In this document: positions 1 through 10,400 of the stretch, in pieces
Numbering within the stretch: position 1 is the first letter of the stretch
Layout of the letters: each line of letters starts with the position of its first letter
Assembly (NCBI GenBank): GCA_022695795.1
Contig: MU404078.1
Span: forward strand, 248,001 to 312,000
DNA length: 64,000 nucleotides
Direction of reading: 5' to 3'
Origin: Biscogniauxia marginata
Lineage: Eukaryota > Ascomycota > Sordariomycetes > Xylariales > Xylariaceae
Made by a program: the position numbers and the translations under genes
The notes under the pieces: generated by a model
What the model saw: only the letters and a program-made list of their open reading frames with translations
Told to the model about the DNA's origin: nothing
Database searches by the model: none

Positions 1-38
1 ACGGACTCGACAAACTTTGGGTTTGCACCGGCATTTAG

Positions 39-1404
39 ATGGCCCTAGACACTCGATTCGCCCTCGTCACAGGGTAAGCGGGCAACTTCAAAGGGTTTTT
101 AATGTCTAGCTAGCTAAACTGGCCTAGATGTGGGCATGGCGGTATCGGAGAGGCATTGGTTCAGGAATATGCCCTGGCAGGCATCCATCCCATCGCGACT
201 GTGCTGCCATCCGAACCCAGTGAACATCTTACTAGATCCAATATCACGTGGTTCACTCTGGATGTAACCAGGGAAGAGTCCATTATTCAACTCAAGAAAC
301 ACATCTTCGATCTCACAGGAGGACGCCTACACATATTGGTAAACAATGCGTGAGTTATGTCACCAGTTCCTTATTCTCCTAGCTAACACTGGCACTTTCC
401 TCATATACAGAGGAATATGTAAGATTGATTATCATACCTCGGATGCGTTCCATAGCTGAGACTTGATAAGGCTACACCATGCCAGCAGTTGACACTGACA
501 TTACTCCTGTACAAAAAATGTTTGATGTCAACGTTTTTGGACCAATGAGAATACTTAAGCATTTTCACAATATGTTGATCGATTCAGGTGGGACCATTGT
601 GAACATCGGCTCAGTTGGGGGCATCGTCCCTTACATATATGGAGGTAGGCTTTTAATAATGAAAAATTGGTTGAAACTGCTGAATTCATATTGTAGCATC
701 TTATAATGCTAGCAAAGCAGCGCTTCATCACTGGGCAAACACCCTGCGTCTGGAAATGGCACCCCTTGGGTAAGTAGAAGATCGAACCAACGGAGCCTCA
801 CCATCCTAATCACAACTGAATATAGCGTGAAAGTCTTGACAGTATGTATAACTGTTTATCATTCCAATTATTCTGTTGTTGCTGATAATCATACAAGGTT
901 ATCTCTGGTGAGATTGGGACAAACATTCTGAAAAGCGACTATAGTAGAGAGCTACCAGACGGTCAGTCCTCTAGCGAGAAAACTACACATCATAGATGTT
1001 AAAGTGGTGTACAGGCTCTTATTTCACGCCTCTTGCTCCAGAGTTCAGGGCACATGTGCAGAGAACACCCAGTGAGCAAACCCCAACAACAGGAAGCTAT
1101 GCAATGAAGGGCGAACTTTTGTATTGATACTTTGTTCAGAAACTACAGACCGTTTTGAATACGCTGCCAATGTTGTCTCGCAGAGTTTAAAATCAAGCCC
1201 ACCCGCATGGTTCTGGTACGGAAAGACTACCGCTATCGTCCGTTTCTTTGACGTATTCGCTCCTCGCACTATCTGGGTAAGATTGTAAAATTTGACTGGC
1301 CAACGGACACTTCTAAACTTCTTCAGGACTACATCCTATGGGTCGTGTTCAGTTGTGCGAAGCTAAAAGGTACAAATCGATCTTCAACTAGGGTCGAGAC
1401 ATGA
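39..1404 (+). CDS. AYR1-like short-chain dehydrogenase/reductase (cluster SDR 1)
   Basis: NAD(P)H-dependent SDR resembling 1-acyldihydroxyacetone-phosphate reductase (Ayr1) and its relatives in biosynthetic clusters. In such clusters it would reduce or oxidise a ketone/alcohol on a polyketide intermediate (inference). The start at 39 opens directly into the Rossmann motif TGCGHGGIG, completed across intron 1. Then come LVNNAGICYTMPA (NNAG motif), NIGSVGG (catalytic Ser region) and the active site SYNASK (YxxxK), with a C-terminal stretch AWFWYGKTTAIVRFFD typical of the Ayr1 group. Inferred introns: 74-127, 350-410, 419-470, 645-696, 770-825, 842-897, 962-1014, 1072-1139, 1277-1326. This leaves an 8-base exon (411-418) and a 16-base exon (826-841). 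The apparent stop at about 1131 lies inside the intron that starts with GTGAGC at 1072, so the gene looks intact. About 290 residues, normal for the family. Splicing is inferred, not demonstrated. Confidence 0.88.
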
Positions 1405-1955
1405 GGGTTTCCCAAAGTTACATCCAAGCCGCTTCTAGCGGTGTTACTCTCCTCTGTATGAGGCCGTAGAATTTTGAGGGAACAGGTGTTCATATGCGGT
1501 AGTTATAAAGAAAAGTGAGAAAAAACTCTCAGATATATATACAATCCTTAGAGGAGTTTTAGAGTGCATCTAAAATGCATTTCATTCGCTATGACTAAGT
1601 ATAGTTTATTTCCATTTGCCAAGGGCCTAGCAAGTAAACATGGTTGATATCGTGAATGATGATGAAGAAAAAAGAGCGGGGAGTTTCACCCGAAAGGCTA
1701 GAGCTCGATAATGGTCACTCTCCAGGGGGCATACTTCAGAGGCTTCAAAATATATCATAAGCCTAAGAAGATTCATATGAGAACACCTTGCGAGTAGTAA
1801 CCATCCTGTCAGCTTATTTCAGCAGGTCTAGTTATAAAACACTATTACTATGAACAAATGCGAATATAACCCAATACGGAAAGTGATATAGAGGATCACG
1901 TGATAACCGAAACGCTTTATAACACGGTAGTTAAACTATATATAATATAATAAAT
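1405..1955. other. intergenic, no gene seen
   Basis: Convergent spacer after SDR 1. No open frame with coding character. Composition becomes increasingly AT-rich toward 1925, where the mobile-element remnant begins. Confidence 0.6.
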
Positions 1956-2104
1956 ATACCCGCTTTTATATATTTAATAACTCACTTTTAAATTAAAACT
2001 ATAAATATATTTTTATAATAATATAATTGTAATTATAACTATAAACCTATTTATATTAATTAAAAGCTTTTATTTACTTTATAAAATTATAAAACATAAA
2101 TTAA

Positions 2105-2230
2105 CGTTATTAACCCTGGATTAAAATAAACCCGAGATAATTAGCCCTCGTCACGGCGGTGACTAGCTAACCACACTATACCACCCCGCTCCTAAAAGGG
2201 TAACAGAATATCAAGTTCGAGTCCGCCGAC
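2105..2230 (-). repeat. tRNA-like segment, possible SINE head
   Basis: On the minus strand a stretch containing GGTATAGTGTGGTTAG resembles the D-arm/A-box of tRNAs, followed by a CCGCCGTGACG segment like an anticodon arm and a T-arm-like GGGTTTATTTTAATCC that could be a RIP-altered B box. No cloverleaf closes, so it is not a functional tRNA. A tRNA-derived SINE relic is the simplest reading. It lies inside the 1956-2564 inverted-repeat unit. Confidence 0.3.
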
Positions 2231-2261
2231 TTGATACCTAGGTAGGTTGGACTATTTACCA

Positions 2262-2284
2262 TGTGACGGTCTTCAACCGTCACA
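2262..2284. repeat. 9-bp hairpin palindrome
   Basis: TGTGACGGT and ACCGTCACA are perfect inverted arms around the 5-base loop CTTCA. TG..CA ends like these occur at LTR termini, so this may be an LTR edge rather than a functional hairpin. Confidence 0.5.
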
Positions 2285-2619
2285 CCCCCCTATTACCTCC
2301 TGTTAAGTATCTCTCCCCTTATTAAGGCCTTAGAGAGGGTCGGATACTACTATTAACTCAGGTGTATTAGGGGGTTTAGGTGGTTTAACTGTATTAAAAC
2401 CTTCGAATAGCGCATCGTAATCCAAATAATCCTCCGCAAGGGAGGCGACGCAACTAGAATTTAACATCATAATGACCTTACGTTGTTCACGTTGATGTAG
2501 TTTCAAAGATGAAATTATTTCAGTGACTTCAATTTAGGGGTGAGTTGTGCCTAAAAGCGGGTATGTCCACTATGTATCTATATGTAGTTTAGATACCGTG
2601 CTCCTAATCGGATATACTG

Positions 2620-2799
2620 TGTAACTAAGCGTTCCGGTGATGGCGATGCGGCGAAAGGAGCGTACTTGTCACCTCCGCGGCCGGGAAATGCGGAGAGGGG
2701 CGGAACCCGCGGACCCGCCACTATCGCCACTCCCGCCGCAATAATTATATATACTCGGCAAAATCGCCGAATAAGATGTCGTCGTCAGTGTTCAATACA
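2620..2799 (+). repeat. probable solo LTR remnant, Ty1/copia-like
   Basis: A GC-rich promoter-like block is followed by a TATA element (TTATATATACTCGG, about 2745-2758) and ends TTCAATACA. That layout and 3' end are common in copia-type LTRs of ascomycetes. The 5' edge is uncertain and I see no target duplication. It carries a short open frame that I do not consider a gene. Confidence 0.35.
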
Positions 2800-2989
2800 A
2801 GACTATAGCACCTCCCATATGAAGGAGACCTTTTACGGCGATAGTGATTGCTTAGAATCCATAAGACCCTCTATTAACCTAAATCTACGACCTCGTCGTA
2901 ACAAAAAGCTAGCAATTAAGCAGTAGGTAGATAGATAGTGCAAGGCCCTCATCAGCCAGAATGCCACCCAAATGGCTATGCTTGCTGAA

Positions 2990-3646
2990 CTAGTATTCTC
3001 CGCGGCCCTTGTACTCCTTTTCCAGTTCACCTAAAAATCCCTCCACTTTAGAACCATTGATAATAACATCCTTGCAGTCGAGCAAAACGAATAGCATCCT
3101 TCCAGGAAGGTTGCCGTTTCCTGTAATATTCTTCCATTTGTGTGAGCCAGCTCTATTAATACTCACGTCACCTTGGCGCATTATACGCGACTCTCCCGAA
3201 TCTAGGGTTAGCTCAAATAACCCTTCGAGCACCACCCCATAGTCGAGGGAAATGGCACGATGTAGCGGAGACTCCACGCCAGGCCCGAAATCAATCATGC
3301 GTAGCACTGTGCCATTTTTATAGTGAAGAGGTGGCTGATAAAACGTATTAGCTGGCCGTGGGTCCCAGGGCAGGTAACCAAAACCATTACTTACTTCATG
3401 ATCTTTGGCGTGCTTTACATCGACGTCACCGTTGAGCTCTATAGGGGTTTCGTTGGTTGAGTACAGGATGTTCGCAACAGCTTGTCTCTCGCCCATAATA
3501 CGGTGATGGTCACCACTATCCGTAGTCAGGAAAACGGACTTTCCTTCCTCGTTGAAGCCGGTTATGTGACGTTGAGAACGCGTCAGGCCAGGGGCAGGAA
3601 ACCCGTCGGTGATGAATCCGATTGCGCCTGTTGGTGGTGTGGCCAT
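2990..3646 (-). CDS. cupin-domain protein (cluster cupin)
   Basis: Single-exon 218-residue protein of the small fungal cupin family found in polyketide clusters. Cupin motif 1 is represented around PLHRAISLDYGVVLEG (residues about 125-145; the second metal His is replaced, as is common in this subgroup). Motif 2 is GDVSINRAGSHKWKN, matching the G(X)5..H(X)3N pattern. No signal peptide or membrane segment, so probably cytosolic. In salicylaldehyde-type clusters a cupin of this kind acts together with SDRs in forming the aromatic ring (established for the group as I recall it; its role here is inferred from company). It is in tandem with the downstream SDR at 4279-5271 on the same strand. The family call is secure; the exact chemistry is not. 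Confidence 0.88.
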   Translation of the reverse strand: MATPPTGAIGFITDGFPAPGLTRSQRHITGFNEEGKSVFLTTDSGDHHRIMGERQAVANILYSTNETPIELNGDVDVKHAKDHEVSNGFGYLPWDPRPANTFYQPPLHYKNGTVLRMIDFGPGVESPLHRAISLDYGVVLEGLFELTLDSGESRIMRQGDVSINRAGSHKWKNITGNGNLPGRMLFVLLDCKDVIINGSKVEGFLGELEKEYKGRGEY

Positions 3647-4278
3647 TATTACAGTGGTTGGTCGCTAAAGAGATGGAATTGTGTGAACAAGATAATTGAG
3701 CTTTTTACGTGCCCTGTGGATGCATTGAGCTTGAAGAGGGAAGCTTTATGATGTGAGCGCAACGAATCTCAAGGCTTGCTCCGAAACGCGGCTCCTCCAT
3801 CGGAAGTGGTCCTGACGCTGGCATGGTATTCTCAACCACTGTACCCTACTCGGCTTTTGCAATATCCGTGCCGGATAGAAAGTTCATCTGGTTGTTCTGA
3901 TTGCAGGATGGATCCTTGGCTGTTAGGCCTGGATTTCAATGTTGTGTAATGAATCTTGATCTCCATGACTCCAATGGTGAGATCGAGCCTGCCCATGATT
4001 GACGGCGATAGAGAGATGACCATCTCTCCGCATTCTATGTCGCATTCTATGCTACACGATGCTGACCACCCCTCAACGTCCATGTTACGCAAACTTGGCA
4101 TTATATACGTACTATCGTAATCTTAAGGGGTCTAATCCAACTCAATATTCTAAGGTGTGTATAAGCCTTACCGTCACACTTACAAATTCAATACCAAGAA
4201 TTGGAGACTGCATATGCCTATCACATCACCGACAGAGAACTGTCTACATAGATATATATCCCCTCGTGATCGAAGCCA
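3647..4278. other. intergenic, cupin promoter region
   Basis: Spacer between the tandem minus-strand cupin and SDR 2 genes. Holds the cupin promoter and the SDR 2 terminator region. Short open frames on both strands have no recognisable domain. Confidence 0.5.
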
Positions 4279-5271
4279 TCATATCTTAGCCGTAAGCGTT
4301 GTACCACCATCAATAATAAATCCACAACCGGTCACATAACTGGACCTTGGACTGCACAAGAAGATGACAGCATCGGCAACCTCTTCTGGGCATGCCATAC
4401 GGCCCATCGGAACCATAGCCTTGATCATATCCCCCAGACCAGGGACACCTGCAATAGCTCGCTGCACCATCGGAGTATCGACCCAGGATGGACAAATACA
4501 GTTGACACGAATACCATGCACTGCATTGTCATGTGCTAAATGATCGCCGCGTCAGCACAGCATCGAAGAGTCAGTGGATTATATTCCCCAAGTTACACTC
4601 ACCCGCGTTCTTGCTTAGCCCAAGCACTGCATGTTTCGAAGTGGTGTACTGGACCATCCTAGGAGTCGACACGAACGAGGAAGCCGAGCCCATAGTAACA
4701 ATGACCCCACGGGTGAAACCCCGGTCCCCCAATTGCCTGCTGATAGGACGGGGCTCCTGAAGCTTCATTAGCGCCGAGACGGCACGGATAACGAGAAACG
4801 TGCCGGACACGTTCACGTTCATGAATCGGTTGAACTCGGCCGTGTTAGCGCCTGCGACCTCGAGCTCACTTTGTACACCGATCTAAAGCACGACATGGTG
4901 GTCAGCCTGAGGGTTACGCCGTTACTTTGACTGATACGTACTCCAGCGCAGTTCACACAGTAATCTAGCCGTCCTAAGAACTCGCATGCATGTTGAATTA
5001 TTAACGTCACTGACTCTTCGATGGTGACATCAACATGGAGTGATGTTGTGTGGAAGGATGGGCTTGTAGCTACAGCCGTACACTCCGAAGCAACCTCTCT
5101 CGCAGCAGCTTCGTTTATATCGGCGACTACGATACCAACAGCGCCTTCTCTAGCGAATCCAAGGGCACAAGCTCTCCCTATCCCGCTTCCTGAATGATGT
5201 TAGTACATGTGTTGGCGGCAGACAAAATGCTTACCTCCTCCAATAATCAAGGCGCAGCCGGTAATATCCAT
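4279..5271 (-). CDS. classical short-chain dehydrogenase/reductase (cluster SDR 2)
   Basis: Four-exon SDR of about 270 residues. It starts at 5271 with [20 protein letters not shown] (glycine-rich NAD(P) motif completed across the first intron). It continues with an acidic residue after beta-2 (VVADIN), CVNCAGI (NNAG equivalent), [18 protein letters not shown] (catalytic Ser), [13 protein letters not shown] (YxxxK) and [15 protein letters not shown], ending in the typical [12 protein letters not shown]. Inferred introns: 5190-5234, 4883-4941, 4536-4602. Cytosolic oxidoreductase; substrate unknown, presumably a polyketide alcohol or ketone. Its 5' end faces the monooxygenase at 5981, so 5272-5980 is a shared divergent promoter. 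All catalytic residues are present. Confidence 0.9.
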
Positions 5272-5980
5272 ACTTGGTAGTTTCTGTCAAACAATATACT
5301 CAAGTTTTACTTGCGGAGGCCGGTGTAGAATGGAAGAAAGGAGACCTAATTTATGCGTGATCCCCACGTCTCACCGGTCCTGACAGGGTTGCAAGAGAAA
5401 AAATGTAAGAAGACTCTCTGCAGTTCCAGTACAGGCGGGGAGGGAATCTGACATGCATGGCTTATCCCGCAATCCGGGGGAAGGGGGGCGGGTAATAGAT
5501 AAACGTCTGATGCTCGGAGATAGTCGACCGGATAGCGTACGTACACGGCAGCCCAGGAATATGTCGTAAACCATTTTTGCATTACCTCCTTCCAGATACG
5601 ATAAAGATGGTGAGTATCTGGACGATGTACCTGTACTTCCAACCGAATGCTTTCCATGTATTAGTACATCCGGCCAGTATCAACCCAGACATAAGCCCTC
5701 CATTCCGAATAAGTCGTCAAAATAGAGGCCTAGATAAGAGACCCAACTAAATGTTCCGATAATGGAGAATGCTTGATCACCGTAGAGTCGGACGGAAGCA
5801 CGGCTTCCCCAGTCTAGATCATAGAGTCTACAGATATTCCAGAAATACGCTTTGGTCCGAGATCAACATCCCCAACGTGCCAACAAGATACTTCACCCCT
5901 CCTTAGTACTAAGGCAAAACCATTGATATTCACTGAAAAGCTTGCCCCCAACCCCAGAATCACTCTATAGAAAACTTACA
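5272..5980. promoter_or_regulatory. divergent promoter between SDR 2 and the Baeyer-Villiger monooxygenase
   Basis: About 700 bases between two divergently transcribed cluster genes, with no convincing coding potential. A shared cluster-specific regulator could act here, but I do not see a clear palindromic CGG-type site. Confidence 0.45.
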
Positions 5981-8382
5981 ATGCATTTTCTCAATCAGTT
6001 CCATTCCCAACACACTCCTATCCGCATTATTCACGTCGGCGCTGGTGCTGCGGGTTTACTCACAGCCTTTAAAGCCCAGAAATACCTGAAGAACTTTGAG
6101 CTCGTATGCTATGAGAAGTAAGCCAATAGGTGATCGTTTGTCACCTACAGGAAAGGGGAAGCTGATTGTCTGTACACAGAAATTCTGGAATCGGTGGTAC
6201 CTGGTTTGAGAACCGTTACCCAGGATGTGGCTGCGACGTGCCAGCACATTCGTATACGTTCTCCTTTGAACCAAACCCAGATTGGAGTAGCTACTACGTG
6301 GGTTCAGAGGAGATTCACGCTTATATGGAGAGTTTCTGTAAGAAATATGATCTTGACCGATTCATATGCCTCGAAACCACAGTACTTGGGGCGCAGTGGG
6401 ACGACGACGCGGGAGAATGTGAGAGCCAATGCCTTGCTGTACTTTGCAGGTTCTAACGATATCAGGGGCCATTGACTTACAGAAATCTGACGGCTCAAAA
6501 TTCACTGACCGCGCTCACGTCGTGATCAACGGGTCAGGCCCCTTAAACAAATGGAAGTGTAAGGAATATACCTGAATTGCTTCAGTGAGATGCTTAAGCT
6601 GATTATTTACGCAGGGCCTGACGTACCAAACAGGGAGAGTTTCAAAGGGGTGATTTGTCACGCCTCGGCATGGGACCCAAGCATAGACTGGGCAGACAAA
6701 CGTGTCGCGGTCATTGGTTGTGGCTCTACCGGTGTTCAAGTCACTCCGGAGCTCGCGAAAGGCAAGCTCTGTTGATAGTTTTTAAATGTGACTGGAAAGC
6801 TGAAGCTAACAGTAGGCATTGACCTATAAGGTTCTAGATCACTTACGCTCTTCGCGCGTACAGTTCAATGGATTACGCCTCCTCTAGGAATGCAGGACCT
6901 TCGAGTGCCCGGGACGGAAGACACCCCCGAGTCACAAGCACCGAATACGAGGGGCAAGCATGTATATAGTGAGGCCGAAAAGCGTGCAATGCGCATCGAC
7001 CCCGTCGGATTCCTCCGCTACCGCAAGGGCGTTGATCAGATTCTCCAGCGCTGGTTCGGTATCTTCATCCGTGACAGTCCTATTCACGACGAGGCCATCC
7101 GAGTTATGTCTTCAAGCATTCGCGAGAGGTTCGGAGACGATAAAAAGGAGCTCGCTGACTTCTTCATTCCCAAGTTCAGTCCTGGCTGTAGGAGAAATAC
7201 TGTGAGATCATCTGTATCAACTTTGCTCATTCCCAATTTGATATTAACTGCAGGATAGCCCGCCGAAGGGTTTATCGAGGCCCTCACTCAAGACCGTAGG
7301 TACTAGGGGCTCAGGCCATCACTTGAATGAAATACTGACACGAATATGTTAGATGTAAACACTGTTCAAGACGAGATCAAGTCTTTCACCGAGACAGGTC
7401 TGGTCACCGCTGGGGATCGTACGTACGACTTCGACATCATTGTGTGTGCCACGGGTTTTGATGTAGCCTATACGCCACACTTGTGAGTTTGTTATCCTTG
7501 ATGCATCGATATTTTCTCCTTACAGTATCTTAGTCCAGTGAAAGGTCTCAAGGGGAAGACCATGAAGGATGAATGGGCAAAAGTCAGTACTCCAACCTTA
7601 ACCCGAACCCCAGTCCCCCTTTCCCCATCCCCCTGAGAACCTGCCACCATTGGACTCACAATCGCACGCCTAGAACCCTCGTATCTACCTGACAGTAGCC
7701 ACACCAGATTTTCCCAATTTCTTTCACATCGGCGGGCCGACGGGAAATTGGGGTTCAGGCTGCGTTCTTGCCACAGTGAGTAACAGGGCGGTAATATTTC
7801 CACCGATTCAATAAATAGATGATGCTCATTCACTTCTTTTAGCACGAAGTTCAAGCCGATTACGCCATTCAAGCTTGTCTTAAACTATCTACCGAGCGCT
7901 TACATTCCGTGGTGCCTAAAGCAGACCCTACAGACCAATACATGGCTTTCTCCGCATCTTGGCACAAAGAAAAAAGTGCCTGGGGCGAGGACTGTAAGTC
8001 CTGGTATAAGAACGGCGGGTCGGCGGACGGCGAAGTGATGCTGTGGTGCGGTAGCAGTGAGTGCTTAACCTCTAATCCTATAACCTTGAAGAAAAATCTG
8101 ACTCCTGTCTGCAACGTTATTAAACATTGACTAATCACACCTCACACAGTGCTACACATGATGAAAACCCTGAAATCGCCTCGGTGGGAGGACTACGAGA
8201 TCCGTCGACGCGACGGTGAAGGAGGGAAGGGTAATATGTGGGCATTTTTGGGAGGACCGGGTCGCACCGAGTTAGAAATGGTATCTGAAAAGGGAACTAA
8301 CGTGGATCTCAGCCCGTTCGTGAGAAATGGCGACGAGCCCTGGGACGTTGAGCTTGAGAGAAACATTGTAATGGCACCATAG
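5981..8382 (+). CDS. type I Baeyer-Villiger flavin monooxygenase
   Basis: NADPH- and FAD-dependent monooxygenase that would insert oxygen next to a ketone. Visible motifs in order: FAD Rossmann GAGAAGLL near residue 20; GGTWFENRYPGCGCDVP, typical of the BVMO group; the BVMO fingerprint FxGxxxHxxxW as FKGVICHASAW; the NADPH Rossmann VIGCGSTGVQ; and an ATGFD motif. Near the C-terminus are FPNFFHIGGPTGNWGSG and a conserved tail. Inferred introns: 6118-6179, 6419-6465, 6559-6614, 6762-6830 (GC..AG), 7202-7253, 7296-7352, 7483-7533, 7583-7673, 7776-7842, 8057-8149. Spliced length is about 560-600 residues, normal for the 4-hydroxyacetophenone/steroid monooxygenase-like group. No break is needed to explain the frame. 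It is divergent from SDR 2 and convergent with SDR 3. I do not recall a BVMO in the core of the related clusters. Confidence 0.9.
6762..6830 (+). other. GC-AG intron in the monooxygenase
   Basis: The frame before it ends PELAK and the frame after resumes GSRSLTLFARTVQW, both expected for the family. The only donor joining them in phase is AAAG/GCAAGC, a standard minor GC donor, with acceptor CTATAAG. Inferred from frame continuity only. Confidence 0.55.
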
Positions 8383-8588
8383 ATCATGGGTTCCCGGTCT
8401 CGAAATGGCTGATCATGCAGCATTTCTTATAGCACATAGGTACCTTAGAAGCAGTAAAGCACCTTTGACATTATGAATAACGAGGATAGAAGAATGTTAG
8501 ATGTGCATTAGAAGGAGAAAGACACAGTACTATATTGCTGATTGGTACCCATCAGTCCTCCCCTCAATTAAAAAAAACTTCTATACGA
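8383..8588. terminator. convergent 3' region
   Basis: About 200 bases between the stop codons of the monooxygenase (+) and SDR 3 (-). A/T-rich, with an A-tract near 8572. Holds both polyadenylation regions; no specific signal assigned. Confidence 0.4.
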
Positions 8589-9696
8589 TTACTTGCTCAA
8601 CCCTCGAACGATCTCTTCAGCGCCCGCAAAGGACAACTCCGCCATAGTCTCCTTCCATAGAACCTCGGCAATTTCTTCCCCTTGGGGCTTGTAGATGATT
8701 GGTGCGAAGCTAGATGCGCAGTTAGCACAGAGTCAGCATCTCGAAAGAAACAATAGAAGGCGGTACTCACGGCTTCAGTTTGCAATCACCAAGATACTGT
8801 CCGTGTGACTCCTCGCCATGTTTCACGGCAGCGTCAACCACAGTTCGTGCACCAATGCGAGTCGAGCGGCCAACAATCTTCTTGAAAGCAGCGAATATGT
8901 ATCCTGGAAGGCTTGTCATGGTCTCATGGTGCAGTCCAGAGCCGTGGCACAAGCCCGGATTGCAGGCATTGATGACTGCCACAGTTGGTGGCACGCGCTT
9001 TGTGAGCTCGCGAATGAATAGCTGCCCCAATAGCTTGGAGGTATAGTACCGGTCTTGCATGTCGAACGTCTCAGGCTTATCGAAGGCAGGCAACAGAGGC
9101 CTAGCCTCCTTCTCCTTGAATTGGGTCCAGGCTGCTGTTTCGGATGACAACAGGACCATTCGCCCCGGGTTTTGGGGTGTATTCTTAGACTTGAGGACTG
9201 GTAGCATCAAAATTGCCAATAGCGATGTCGACAGATGGTTGACCTGCACAACCTCGTCATGATGGGTTCGAGGGTTGAGCTCAAGGGAAACTTTGAATAG
9301 GGCGGCATTCAGAATGACGAAGTCAAGGCGTTCAAGAGATTGCGCGCGCTCTGCGAAGGCGGTCACGGACTCGTAGTAGGAGAGGTCGAGCTTCCACACC
9401 TCGATAGTTGCTTTGGACCCGGTATTTCCGCTTAACAACTTAACTCTAGCAGCTTCTCCTTTAGACTCGTCTCGGACGGCAAGGATCAGCTTGCTGAGGC
9501 CTAGGTCGAGGAGTTGCCGGCCGGATTCGAAGCCGAGCCCGATGTTGGCACCTGTGATAATAGCAGTCTTGCCCGCAAGATCTACCTCGCGAGGGGAGAT
9601 AGCAGTCGGGCAGATGAAGAGTTGACGATAGAAGAAATTGGCCTGACTAGCCTCTTTCTCGGGTGTGACGTCGAATGTCACAGTGGATTTCGCCAT
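8589..9696 (-). CDS. retinol-dehydrogenase-like short-chain dehydrogenase (cluster SDR 3)
   Basis: SDR of the RDH/WWOX-like type, about 350 residues in two exons (intron 8710-8770). The long first exon carries TGANIGLGF (cofactor motif), [11 protein letters not shown] (NADP-type loop after beta-2), [17 protein letters not shown] (NAA variant of NNAG), MVLLSSE and [11 protein letters not shown] (YxxxK active site). The second exon adds [20 protein letters not shown] and ends LSK. Related enzymes in salicylaldehyde-type clusters interconvert side-chain or ring aldehydes and alcohols; the exact step here is inference. The gene shares the divergent spacer 9697-10400 with the P450. Confidence 0.9.
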
Positions 9697-10400
9697 TGTG
9701 TCGGTCGATGGCTGGTCAGTGAGAAAGTAAATCAGTGTAGAGGTAGAATCAAACTTCGGGCATGGATAGAAGAAAGTATGCGAAAGTTGATTTTAAGGAT
9801 GCTTTCAGGTTATTTTTGATTGATAAGGCCGCGATCCGCGGGAAATGAGATTGGCGGGACAAGTAAGGCTGAGACTCCCTTACGGAAGAAACGCATCCCG
9901 CGGCTTTGCGGTTCTTTGAGCTTCTCCGTTAAGTCCGCAATCTTTGGTGAACGAGTGTGGTTACACAAGAGGCGGTCTCATCTTTGTCCACTTTCAAGGT
10001 TACAAGCCCCTCCTGATAGCGAATGTATATGTACGTAAGATATGTAAGTGTCTTGGGTATGATTTGTACGCATGTCCCCTATTGTTCCCCAATTATATTG
10101 AACACTATATGTTACATGATCCTAATGTATGTCCTCGTAAGCAAGCCTCCTTTGCTATTTCGGAAGGCCGAGATTTGTGGTATTACATGCACCGTGACGC
10201 TACAAACCAGTAGAAGGCAAATAGGCATAGCCTAGTAGTTTATGAAAGTAGTTTATATATATCTCTCATAGATGACAGGATTTGGTGGATGAGTCGGCGA
10301 GTCCTTGATGTCTGCTTAGGAATCATTTATTCCACACGAAACTCGATGAACTTAGATTAGTCGTAGCCCGTCGAGAACACACACACACTCCCAACCCCCA
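9697..10400. promoter_or_regulatory. divergent promoter between SDR 3 and the P450
   Basis: A 700-base spacer without coding signal. It contains the palindrome CCGCGATCCGCGG (9829-9841), i.e. CCGCG-N3-CGCGG, and a second CCGCGG core at about 9898. Everted CCG/CGG half-sites are the usual targets of fungal Zn(II)2Cys6 regulators, so these are candidate operator sites. A TATA-like run lies near 10253. Confidence 0.4.

Larger units (their letters stand above)
1956..2564. mobile_element. candidate TIR element or MITE, left third AT-saturated
   Basis: A perfect 13-base inverted repeat, ATACCCGCTTTTA at 1956-1968 and its complement at 2552-2564, bounds about 610 bases. Similarity continues inward: an AACTCAC motif followed by an A/T-rich match occurs on both sides, with C/T and G/A differences of the RIP type. 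TA dinucleotides sit at both edges, which would fit a Tc1/mariner-Fot1 type insertion. There is no transposase frame, so it would be non-autonomous. Bases about 1925-2130 are almost pure A/T while 2150-2560 are not. I cannot exclude a composite of unrelated remnants. Confidence 0.45.

Noticed and set aside
1045..1269. 74-codon minus-strand frame over the last exons of SDR 1
   Set aside because: Antisense shadow of the SDR 1 C-terminal exons, which match the Ayr1-like family.
2208..2232. tRNA T-arm-like AGTTCGAGTCC on the plus strand
   Set aside because: No acceptor stem or D-arm around it on that strand; the tRNA-like features on the minus strand are better explained as a SINE relic.
5346..5657. 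103-codon minus-strand frame upstream of the monooxygenase
   Set aside because: No recognisable domain; it lies in the divergent promoter and overlaps another similar frame, so chance opening is likelier.
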